Assembly (NCBI GenBank): GCA_024225895.1
Contig: JAAEMC010001118.1
Span: 1 to 9,981, forward strand
Source: Desulfobacteraceae bacterium
Lineage (GTDB): Bacteria; Desulfobacterota; Desulfobacteria; Desulfobacterales; Desulfobacteraceae
Length of the DNA stretch: 9,981 bases
Reading direction: 5' to 3'
The translations under genes and the position numbers were made by a program. Numbering within the stretch: position 1 is the stretch's first letter; each line of letters starts with the position of its first letter. Below, in pieces: positions 1 through 6,681 of the stretch. Below the pieces are notes generated by a model. It searched no databases. It saw nothing but the letters and a program-made list of their open reading frames with translations, and had not been told where the DNA came from.

Positions 1-131
1 ACAATCGATTTGCTCAAAGGCGATTCCATTAATCTATCATGTTTTTAGGAACTTTATTTTGGGAATCACTATAAACCAAAAAAACAAAAAAGGATGTTAA
101 AAAAGATGTTATCACGCATGGGAAGGTGCTT
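1..131. other. AT-rich leader upstream of dctQ; no gene identified
   Basis: This stretch precedes dctQ and holds no coding region that can be supported. All three plus-strand frames are closed by stops (TAA ending at 32, TAG at 46-48, TAA at 98-100), so the 3' end of an upstream gene such as dctP could lie in its first third, but nothing recognisable is encoded. It is rich in A-tracts. The heptamer GATGTTA occurs twice, at 93-99 and 105-111, 12 bases apart. No -24/-12 (sigma-54) promoter of the TGGCAC-N5-TTGCA type and no convincing hairpin terminator is visible here. Confidence 0.5.
121..126 (+). promoter_or_regulatory. Ribosome binding site of dctQ (decides the start)
   Basis: GGAAGG ends five bases before the ATG at 132, which is good Shine-Dalgarno spacing. 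A GTG at 126 is also in frame but overlaps this site, so it cannot use it. That is why the ATG at 132 is preferred. Confidence 0.6.
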
Positions 132-734
132 ATGAACAAGATCATTTCACTGTGTCAACGCCTGTCACAGGCCGCCGCGATGATAGGAGGAGTTATCCTA
201 TTATTAACGTCTCTACTCATCACCATAGAGGTCGTTTTAAGAAAAGTTTTTACCATTTCCATGGGGGGGGCGGATGAGATTTCCAGTTATGCCCTGGCAA
301 TCAGCTGCAGTTTTTCATTTGCCTTTGCGCTTTTTCAAAAAGCGCATATAAGGATTGATGTTCTCTATAACAAATGCCCGGAATTTATCAAACACATTCT
401 AGATATGTTGTCAATGGCCCTCTTGGGGGTTTACATGACCGTATTGTCCTACTACGGGTTCAGGGTGTTTTTGATTTCCTTTTTAAAAGGTTCCACTGCC
501 AACACCCCTTTGCACACACCCTTATGGATTCCTCAACTCATCTGGATCATCGGTCTTTGGGGATTTGCGATTTCAATTGGTGTAATTTTGTTCAGCTCAA
601 TATTCAGCTTTATAAAAAAGGATTTAACCACTGTTCAGATATTGTCAGGGGCAACCACTTTAAAAGAAGAAATTGAAAAGGAGACGGTTGTCTCTGATAT
701 ATCCGGATTGAAAGCCTGTGGAGGTGAAAAATGA
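132..734 (+). CDS. dctQ: TRAP transporter small permease subunit, DctQ family
   Basis: This 200-residue protein is the small integral-membrane subunit of a tripartite ATP-independent periplasmic (TRAP) transporter, which imports an organic acid or related solute using a sodium or proton gradient. Four hydrophobic segments are visible at about residues 15-36, 50-69, 88-112 and 133-160, the normal DctQ topology. Family-like motifs are the EVVLRKVF stretch ending TM1 (33-40), the acidic GADEIS patch at 46-51 before TM2, and HIRID after TM2 (72-76). The C-terminal 40 residues form a charged cytoplasmic tail, somewhat longer than usual. The gene overlaps dctM by four bases (ATGA), which suggests translational coupling. 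Substrate cannot be read from this subunit. An eight-G run lies at 263-270. Confidence 0.93.
   Translation: MNKIISLCQRLSQAAAMIGGVILLLTSLLITIEVVLRKVFTISMGGADEISSYALAISCSFSFAFALFQKAHIRIDVLYNKCPEFIKHILDMLSMALLGVYMTVLSYYGFRVFLISFLKGSTANTPLHTPLWIPQLIWIIGLWGFAISIGVILFSSIFSFIKKDLTTVQILSGATTLKEEIEKETVVSDISGLKACGGEK
720..724 (+). promoter_or_regulatory. Ribosome binding site of dctM
   Basis: GGAGG lies inside the last codons of dctQ, six bases before the ATG at 731. It supports that start and translational coupling across the ATGA overlap. Confidence 0.65.
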
Positions 735-2017
735 TAGTAATAGTAACCCTGGGGATATTATTGTCCTTATTGCTGCTCAGCATCCCTGTGGCAGCCGCTT
801 TGATTGTTTTAGGCCTTTCCATCGGTGAAATGTTTTCAGACCTTCCCCTTTATAAAGCCATCGGGGAAATATCCTGGACAGCCAGTACAGACTTCATTCT
901 TCTGGCCATCCCTTTGTTCGTGCTTTTAGGGGAGATTCTCCTTAGGGCAGGGATTGCCCAAAAGACATATACTGCATTGGACCGGTGGCTTTCATGGCTG
1001 CCGGGTGGTCTTATGCATGCTAATATTGCCACTTCGGCCATGTTTGCCGCTACATCCGGGTCCAGCGTGGCTACCGCTGCCACCATTACAACCGTTGCAC
1101 TGCCAGAGGCCAAACGGTATCATTATAAGGAAAGTTTGTTTGCCGGTTCAATCGCTGCCGGCGGGACTTTGGGGATACTTATCCCTCCCTCCATCAATCT
1201 GATTGTGTACGGATTTTTAACCAATACATCCATCCCGCAGCTCTTTTTGGCCGGTATTGTTCCCGGCGTCCTGCTGACAATTTTGTTTATGCTGTGCATT
1301 TTGGTCATCTGCCTGATCAAGCCGGAGTATGGCGGCAAAAAAAATCCTGCCACACGGGATGAGCGCCTCAAGTGTCTTGTGGATTTGATTCCAGTCATCC
1401 TTATTTTTATCGTGGTCATCGGTTCAATTTACGCCGGTCTTGCCACGCCCACCGAGTCAGCGGCTTTAGGAGTCCTTTTCTCCCTTTGTCTTGCCTTTCG
1501 GTATAAAGCCGTCAACCTGTCGTTTATAAAGGAAGTTTTTGAAGGGACCATGCGGACAACCGCCATGATCATGCTGATCCTTGTGGCAGCTAATTTTTTA
1601 AATTTTGTCCTGGATGCCGTTGGCCTGGCGGAGAAGCTCACCGAATTTGTTACTACCCTGGGCCTGTCCTCGTTTAAAACACTTTTGGTCATCATTTTGC
1701 TTTATATTGTGCTTGGCTTTTTTGTAGAGACCCTGTCTCTCATGGTCATTACCATACCTATTGTGGCGCCGGTGATGGTCGGATTGGGATATGACCCGGT
1801 ATGGTTCGGAGTTTTGTTGATTCTGCTGATAGAAATGGCATTGATTACCCCGCCTGTGGGACTGAACCTCTATGTGGTTCAAGGGGTGCGCGGGAGCGGT
1901 TCCATAAGTGAAATTATGGTCGGCAGTATTCCGTTTGTGATTATGATTTCATTGATGATTGTACTGCTGGTGGCATTCCCGGATATGGCACTGATATTCA
2001 GCAAATATGTCCAGTAA
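731..2017 (+). CDS. dctM: TRAP transporter large permease subunit, DctM family
   Basis: This 428-residue protein is the large, transport-catalysing membrane subunit of the TRAP system and works in the inner membrane with DctQ. It is full length for the family (about 425-430) and hydrophobic throughout, with around a dozen membrane segments. Recognisable family signatures are FILLAIPLFVLLGEIL (55-70), the SGSSVATAATI loop (109-119), GILIPPSI (148-155), GLATPTESAALG (236-247) and the second-half repeat ITPPVGLNLYVV (372-383). The paired P-P motifs reflect the two inverted halves expected of this elevator-type transporter. It overlaps dctQ and is followed by a 155-base gap, so the transport operon probably ends here. 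No DctP receptor gene is present within the window; it could lie before position 1. The substrate is not predictable from the sequence. Confidence 0.96.
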   Translation: MIVIVTLGILLSLLLLSIPVAAALIVLGLSIGEMFSDLPLYKAIGEISWTASTDFILLAIPLFVLLGEILLRAGIAQKTYTALDRWLSWLPGGLMHANIATSAMFAATSGSSVATAATITTVALPEAKRYHYKESLFAGSIAAGGTLGILIPPSINLIVYGFLTNTSIPQLFLAGIVPGVLLTILFMLCILVICLIKPEYGGKKNPATRDERLKCLVDLIPVILIFIVVIGSIYAGLATPTESAALGVLFSLCLAFRYKAVNLSFIKEVFEGTMRTTAMIMLILVAANFLNFVLDAVGLAEKLTEFVTTLGLSSFKTLLVIILLYIVLGFFVETLSLMVITIPIVAPVMVGLGYDPVWFGVLLILLIEMALITPPVGLNLYVVQGVRGSGSISEIMVGSIPFVIMISLMIVLLVAFPDMALIFSKYVQ

Positions 2018-2050
2018 AAGATAGAGAATGCATTAAACCAAAAATTCAAA

Positions 2051-2082
2051 ACTATGGGATATTATGGGAGTTTTGACTATGG
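2051..2082 (+). repeat. Three short direct repeats A(C/T)TATGG upstream of the sensory operon
   Basis: The heptamer occurs as ACTATGG at 2051-2057, ATTATGG at 2061-2067 and ACTATGG at 2076-2082, with start-to-start distances of 10 and 15 bases. Copies spaced by one and one-and-a-half helical turns in a gene-free region could be binding half-sites for a regulator of the downstream genes. This is inference only; the motif is short and the region is AT-rich. Confidence 0.3.
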
Positions 2083-2099
2083 AAATTGATTGTGATACT
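2073..2099 (+). promoter_or_regulatory. Possible sigma-70 type promoter for the sensory operon
   Basis: TTGACT at 2073-2078 matches five of six bases of a -35 box. It is followed after 15 bases by GATACT (2094-2099), which matches four of six -10 bases and carries an upstream TGT (2091-2093) as in extended -10 promoters. The spacer is shorter than the optimum of 17. Initiation near 2106 would leave a leader of about 67 bases before the binding-protein gene. It is the most reasonable candidate in the 155-base gap, but a weak one. Confidence 0.25.
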
Positions 2100-2161
2100 G
2101 CTTACTGAACAGAGTGAAATGCACTGGTTGACCCAAATTGGATTTTTCTTCTATATATTTT

Positions 2162-2166
2162 AGGAG
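2162..2166 (+). promoter_or_regulatory. Ribosome binding site of the binding-protein gene
   Basis: AGGAG lies six bases before the ATG at 2173, ideal spacing. It fixes the start directly before a typical signal peptide. Confidence 0.7.
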
Positions 2167-2172
2167 TCAAGC

Positions 2173-2919
2173 ATGAAGAGGATTCTTATCTGTTCCATTT
2201 TATTGATTTTCACGATTTGTTCATCATCATGGTCAAAAGACTATTTTTTTGTCACCTTTCAATATCCCCCCCTTGAGTATGAAGATGACAATGGAACTGC
2301 CAAAGGCGTTTGTGTGGAAATGGTTTCTAAAATTATGAAAAACCTGGGGCACGAAGTTAAGATTCAGGTTTTTCCGTGGACCCGGGCATTGAAGATGACC
2401 AGAGACGGCAAGGCAGATGCTATTTTCACAGCCTATAAAAATGAAAACAGGCAGACCTTTTTGGATTACTCAAATGAGGTGCTTTTTCCACAGACCATTT
2501 ATTTTTATAAAAAAAAAGGATCAAATCTGACATTTGAAGGAGACCTGATGCAGCTTAAGGACGTACAGATCGGAGTGGTTTCAACCATCAGTTATGGCAC
2601 AAAATTTGATAGTGTAAAATCCAGCTTATGTATTCAAAAGGCAAATAAACTGGAACACAATTTTGTAAAATTGCGGTTGGGAAGAATCAGCCTTGTTCCT
2701 TCTTATTCCTGCGTTGCTGATTATGTATTGAAAAAAATGAACCTTGAAGATGATATTGTTAAAATTCCTGTACAAATAGACAGTGTTCCCAGCTATATCG
2801 CCTTTTCAAAAAAGATAGACCTGGCAGTTTTAAAAGAGAATTTTGACAAAGAAATCATAACAATGAAAAAAAATGGTGAGTATGCGAGCATGCTGAAAGC
2901 TTTTGGTGTCCAATATTAA
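2173..2919 (+). CDS. Periplasmic solute-binding protein, SBP_bac_3 (amino-acid-type) family
   Basis: This 248-residue protein has a Sec signal peptide (basic MKR, hydrophobic core 4-16, likely cleavage after about residue 21) and no convincing lipobox, so it should be soluble in the periplasm. The mature part fits a type II periplasmic binding protein of the polar amino-acid group: an opening strand leading into YPPLEYEDDNGTAKG (31-45), the FPWTRAL...GKADAIF segment (67-85), and NENRQTFLDYS (90-100). There R93 sits where family members bind the ligand carboxylate. QIGVVSTISYG (132-142) begins the second lobe. No ABC permease or ATPase gene is nearby. Instead the stop codon is followed almost at once by a sensor kinase gene, so a role as the ligand-sensing partner of that kinase is inferred. 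It could also be a receptor for a transporter encoded elsewhere. The ligand is unknown. Confidence 0.85.
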   Translation: MKRILICSILLIFTICSSSWSKDYFFVTFQYPPLEYEDDNGTAKGVCVEMVSKIMKNLGHEVKIQVFPWTRALKMTRDGKADAIFTAYKNENRQTFLDYSNEVLFPQTIYFYKKKGSNLTFEGDLMQLKDVQIGVVSTISYGTKFDSVKSSLCIQKANKLEHNFVKLRLGRISLVPSYSCVADYVLKKMNLEDDIVKIPVQIDSVPSYIAFSKKIDLAVLKENFDKEIITMKKNGEYASMLKAFGVQY

Positions 2920-2937
2920 TTGAAAGCCCGAAGTTTT

Positions 2938-5202
2938 ATGAATTTTAGCAAAGACAATGCCATACCTGGTAAAAAGCGCATCACCCTTTCCAATGCGTTG
3001 CGAAACAGGCTTATTTTAACAGTGTCTGCCATATTTATTGTTACGACACTTTCTAACTATTGGGTTTCTTCCCATCGGGCAAAGGTCCGGAACAGCAACA
3101 AGACATTGGAATATCTTTCCTACCTTAGCGATAATCTTGAAGTGCCGTTGTGGAATATGGACGAAGACTGGATTGAGAGTATCTGCAAGTCTTTTACCAA
3201 TAACGATATGATCGGTCTTTTAAAAGTATATGACGGAGACGCAGCGGTTTTATTTCAAGCCATAAAGGAAAAGGAATCAGATCTGGCAACCCAAAAAAAA
3301 GAATTGTATTTAAAGGGATATCATATCGGCACCATCGAACTTGGTATTTCCGATGCCATAACCAATCAGCAGAATTACCGGATGCTGTCCATTAATATTC
3401 TTACCATGACGCTGGTTATTTTAGGGATTGCATTCTCCACAAAGCTGATTTTAAATAAAATTCTTGAACAGCCCTTGAACCAGCTTTTAACCAAGATAGA
3501 TGATATCTCAAAAGGGGAGTATGACGACACATCAAAAGACTCGAAACACTTCGAGATCTTTACCATCCTGGGAAAATTTAACCATATGTCCCAGAGGGTA
3601 CGAAAACGTGAAACCTCTTTAAAGGAAGCTAATAAAAGGCTGGAATCGGAGATCACCGATAGAAAGCAGGTGGAAAAAGCCCACCAGGAAAGTGAAGAGC
3701 GCTACCAGCAACTGGTTGAAAATCTTTCTGTAGGCTTGTTCAGATCATCGCCCAAACCGGACGGCCCTTTTCTGATGGTGAACAACGCCCTGGTCAATAT
3801 GTTGGGATATGATTCAAAACAAGATTTTTTAAAGAAAAAAGTGGCCAGTACCTATGCGAACCCGGATATGCGGTCCCAGGTTTTGGAATTGTTGTTCAGC
3901 CAGGGAGAAATACAGGGATTTGAGTTGGAATTTGTAAAAAATGACGGCACCACCATGGTAGGTTTAACGACCAGCCGTGTCATCTGTGATGAAAAAGACA
4001 ACCCCTTATATATTGACGGGATCATTGAAGACATAACCCATCGCAAAAATCTTGAAAATCAGATCAAACAGACACAGCGGATGGAGGCATTGGGTACATT
4101 GGCCGGGGGCATTGCCCATGATTTTAATAATATACTGTCTTCCATCTTCGGGTTTGCCGAAGTGGCCAAGCTTCGTTATGCTTCAGGAAAAAATTTGACT
4201 GACCCCCTGGATGAGATTTTAAGTGCAGGGATAAGGGCCAGGGGACTGATAAAACAGATCATGACCTTTAGCCGCCAAAGTGAAGTAAAAAGAAACGCCA
4301 TTACCATAAGCCCCATTGTTAAAGAAACCGTTAAATTTTTACGGGCCTCTCTTCCGGCCATGATAGAGATCCGGCTGGATTTAAAATCAACCCAGAGCAT
4401 CATATTGGGAGAACCGACCCAGATTCATCAGATACTGATGAATCTTTGCACCAATTCCGCCCATGCAATGGAACATGGCGGTACATTGGAGATCATGCTG
4501 GACGATGTTGAGATCGATGATGATATTCAACCGGAATACCAGGGGATGAAGCCTGGTGAATATCTTTGCCTGATAATAAAGGATACCGGACACGGCATCA
4601 AGCAAGAATATATGGAAAGAATTTTTGAACCCTTTTTTACAACAAAACCACGGGGCGAAGGAACGGGTATGGGGCTTGCCATGGTTCACGGGATCGTTAC
4701 TGAAATGGGCGGCTACATTTTTGTTGACAGCCGTACCGGAAAGGGAAGTGCTTTTACTATTCATATCCCTGTATATGAAGGGGAGCCTATGGCTTTTCCC
4801 GCTAGCAAAGTACCTCTAAAAACAGGGAAAGGAAATATTCTGTTTGTGGATGATGAAAATGGGTTCCTGGAATCCGGCACAGAAATTTTACAAGGCCATG
4901 GCTATAAGGTGATTGCAGCCTTGAGCGGTGAAGAAGCCCTGTCGCAATTTGAGTCAAGCTCTGTAAACATTGATCTTGTGGTTACAGATATGGTCATGCC
5001 CAAAATGACCGGCCTGGAATTGGCATTGCAGGTCAAGGAGCTGAAACCGGATATGCCGGTTATCCTCTGCACAGGCTTCAGCAGCGGTATCGGTTTTAAA
5101 GCAAAAGAGGATGCCGGCATTAGTGAAATGGTGATGAAACCGATTCTTGCCCATGAACTCATCGGGGCCATTGAAAGGTCTCTTAAGATAAAAGGAGCGT
5201 AA
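2938..5202 (+). CDS. Membrane hybrid sensor histidine kinase (periplasmic domain-HAMP-PAS-HisKA-HATPase-receiver)
   Basis: This 754-residue inner-membrane hybrid kinase has a cytoplasmic N-terminus, TM1 at about 25-44, a periplasmic sensor region of about 100 residues (46-148, Cache-like in size, family not certain), and TM2 at 149-171. HAMP follows (about 168-222), then a coiled coil, PAS (254-369), HisKA with phosphorylatable H394 in GIAHDFNN, and HATPase_c. The ATPase has an N box around N502-N506, DTGHG at 549-553 and GEGTGMGL at 573-580. A C-terminal receiver has acidic pair D638/D639, phospho-acceptor D684, T712 and K734. All catalytic residues look intact. The gene begins right after the binding-protein stop and lies eight bases before the regulator gene, so the three form one operon. 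A TTG at 2920 is an alternative start giving 760 residues. Neither start has a strong ribosome binding site; ATG was preferred. Confidence 0.93.
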   Translation: MNFSKDNAIPGKKRITLSNALRNRLILTVSAIFIVTTLSNYWVSSHRAKVRNSNKTLEYLSYLSDNLEVPLWNMDEDWIESICKSFTNNDMIGLLKVYDGDAAVLFQAIKEKESDLATQKKELYLKGYHIGTIELGISDAITNQQNYRMLSINILTMTLVILGIAFSTKLILNKILEQPLNQLLTKIDDISKGEYDDTSKDSKHFEIFTILGKFNHMSQRVRKRETSLKEANKRLESEITDRKQVEKAHQESEERYQQLVENLSVGLFRSSPKPDGPFLMVNNALVNMLGYDSKQDFLKKKVASTYANPDMRSQVLELLFSQGEIQGFELEFVKNDGTTMVGLTTSRVICDEKDNPLYIDGIIEDITHRKNLENQIKQTQRMEALGTLAGGIAHDFNNILSSIFGFAEVAKLRYASGKNLTDPLDEILSAGIRARGLIKQIMTFSRQSEVKRNAITISPIVKETVKFLRASLPAMIEIRLDLKSTQSIILGEPTQIHQILMNLCTNSAHAMEHGGTLEIMLDDVEIDDDIQPEYQGMKPGEYLCLIIKDTGHGIKQEYMERIFEPFFTTKPRGEGTGMGLAMVHGIVTEMGGYIFVDSRTGKGSAFTIHIPVYEGEPMAFPASKVPLKTGKGNILFVDDENGFLESGTEILQGHGYKVIAALSGEEALSQFESSSVNIDLVVTDMVMPKMTGLELALQVKELKPDMPVILCTGFSSGIGFKAKEDAGISEMVMKPILAHELIGAIERSLKIKGA
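5193..5197 (+). promoter_or_regulatory. Distant ribosome binding site of the response regulator
   Basis: AGGAG lies inside the last codons of the kinase gene but 13 bases before the ATG at 5211, longer than the usual 5-9. No other start codon is in frame nearby, and the receiver domain begins at once with MAQFLIVDDD, so the start is safe. Initiation may depend on ribosomes finishing the kinase gene. Confidence 0.45.
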
Positions 5203-5210
5203 ATTATCAT

Positions 5211-6623
5211 ATGGCCCAGTTTTTAATTGTTGATGATGATCCGAAAATTGTTTTGTTTTTATCTGAGTTGGTTGAGAATTGGGGGCATTCGTCTGACAGT
5301 GCCCATACAATTAAAGACGGCCTTGCGCTTTCAATAAAAAATAATTTTGATATTGTACTACTCGATCTGGAGCTTCCGGACGGGAATGCATTGAGTGTGT
5401 TACCGGATATCGTCAGATCTTCTTCCCATCCTGAAGTGATTATTATAACCGGTACAGGAGGGTTAAACGGTGCTAAACTCGCTTTTAAACACGGGGCGTG
5501 GGACTATGTTCAAAAACCCTTTATTATGGAGGAAGTCTATCTCCCGGTCTCAAGAGCTCTTGAATACAGAAAAGAAAAAACAAAAAATGAGACCATTGTC
5601 CTTAAACGGGGTAAAATCATAGGAGAATCTGCTGTTATTCATCATTGCCTGGATGCCATCGCCACATCATCTAGAACCAATGTCAGCGTTCTGATAACCG
5701 GTGAAACAGGAACCGGCAAAGAATTAATCGCACGATCCATCCATGAGAACAGCCGAAGATCCGAAGGCCCGTTTGTTCCCATTAATTGCGGAGCTGTTCC
5801 TGAATCACTTGCAGAAAGTATTTTCTTTGGCCATGAGAAGGGTGCGTTTACCGGAGCGGATATGAAAAAGCAAGGCCTTGTGGCCCAGGCGGACGGCGGG
5901 ACTCTTTTTTTAGATGAAATAGGCGAACTGCCCAGGCATATCCAAATATCACTGCTTAGGGTTTTACAGGAGAAATGCATCCGGCCCGTTGGGGCGAAAA
6001 AAGAGATCAATGTTGATTTCAGGCTGGTATCCGCCACTAACCGGGATCTCAAAGAAATGGCAGCCCAAAAACGATTCCGGCAGGATTTACTCTTTCGCAT
6101 CCATTCCATGACCATTGATTTGCCGCCCCTAAGGGAGAGAGGAAATGACCTTGAAGAAATCGCCATTTACCAGATACAAAAGATCTGCAAGGATTACGAA
6201 GTGGAAATCAAAGGAATTTCGCCGGAGTTTATCTCCATTTTAAATTCAAATCACTGGCCGGGCAATGTAAGAGAACTCATTAATGTCCTGGAAGCTGCTG
6301 TGGCAACCGTTGGCAGTGATCCAACACTGTATCCCAAACACCTTCCGCCCGAATACCGCACTGCAGCGCTCGGTATCGAGCCTGATCCCCAAAAAATGGG
6401 TTCCAAGACCGTTGTCCCTGATGTCGAAGATAAAAAAGAGATATCAGAACAAATCCCCATTTTTTCGAAGTACCGCTTTGATTCTGAAAAAAAATATCTT
6501 CAAACTCTTATTCAAAAAGCAAAAGGTGATCGAAAGCTCGCCTGCCGTATATCCAATATTTCCCAGGCCCGGTTATATGAACTTTTAAAAAAACATAATC
6601 TGTCTTTCAATAGACGATTTTAA
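5211..6623 (+). CDS. Sigma-54-dependent response regulator, NtrC/DctD family (receiver-AAA+-HTH)
   Basis: This 470-residue cytoplasmic transcription activator is the partner of the preceding kinase. The receiver domain (1-120) has the acidic residues D8-D10, phospho-acceptor D52, T80 and K102. The AAA+ domain (about 135-365) has Walker A GETGTGKE (164-171), the sigma-54 contact loop GAFTGA (211-216), Walker B FLDEIGEL (233-240), FRQDLLFR (289-296) with likely arginine-finger residues, and WPGNVREL (349-356). A variable linker (380-420) leads to a Fis-type helix-turn-helix at about 425-465, with a recognition helix around SQARLYELLKKHNL. It should hydrolyse ATP to open sigma-54 promoters when phosphorylated. 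By position it could control dctQM, like DctD, but no -24/-12 promoter is visible inside the window, so the target is unproven. It is the last gene of its operon and faces a convergent gene 58 bases away. Confidence 0.95.
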   Translation: MAQFLIVDDDPKIVLFLSELVENWGHSSDSAHTIKDGLALSIKNNFDIVLLDLELPDGNALSVLPDIVRSSSHPEVIIITGTGGLNGAKLAFKHGAWDYVQKPFIMEEVYLPVSRALEYRKEKTKNETIVLKRGKIIGESAVIHHCLDAIATSSRTNVSVLITGETGTGKELIARSIHENSRRSEGPFVPINCGAVPESLAESIFFGHEKGAFTGADMKKQGLVAQADGGTLFLDEIGELPRHIQISLLRVLQEKCIRPVGAKKEINVDFRLVSATNRDLKEMAAQKRFRQDLLFRIHSMTIDLPPLRERGNDLEEIAIYQIQKICKDYEVEIKGISPEFISILNSNHWPGNVRELINVLEAAVATVGSDPTLYPKHLPPEYRTAALGIEPDPQKMGSKTVVPDVEDKKEISEQIPIFSKYRFDSEKKYLQTLIQKAKGDRKLACRISNISQARLYELLKKHNLSFNRRF

Positions 6624-6681
6624 ATTGACCGTTTTATTGGATACCCTTTGCCAAAAGAATTTTATTTGCCAATTGTTGTAA
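6624..6681. other. Convergent junction without a clear terminator
   Basis: This is the 58-base gap between the stop codons of the regulator (plus strand) and the PAS-GAF gene (minus strand). The octamer TTTGCCAA is nearly repeated directly, at 6648-6655 and 6665-6672, but no GC-rich stem followed by a T-run appears on either strand. Transcripts may end by Rho or overlap here. Confidence 0.5.

Noticed and set aside
93..111. Direct repeat GATGTTA twice upstream of dctQ
   Set aside because: Only two copies of a 7-base AT-rich word; no support for a binding site beyond the one-turn spacing.
2128..2157. TTGACC-N18-TATATA resembling a sigma-70 promoter just before the binding-protein gene
   Set aside because: Transcription would begin near 2164, inside the ribosome binding site at 2162-2166, leaving no usable leader.
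2595..2610. TGGCAC-N5-TTGAT resembling a -24/-12 sigma-54 promoter
   Set aside because: It lies within the binding-protein coding sequence, the essential GC of the -12 element is GA, and no gene starts at a fitting distance.
4387..4764. 125-codon open frame on the minus strand opposite the kinase ATPase domain
   Set aside because: It is antisense to conserved HATPase motifs and has no ribosome binding site or family resemblance.
5642..6166. 174-codon open frame on the minus strand opposite the sigma-54 regulator
   Set aside because: It is antisense to the conserved AAA+ domain, shows no recognisable domain, and is explained as a shadow of the real coding frame.
6600..6622. GTCT-N6-AGAC hairpin at the end of the regulator gene
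   Set aside because: Four base pairs, inside the coding sequence, without a proper T-run directly after the stem.
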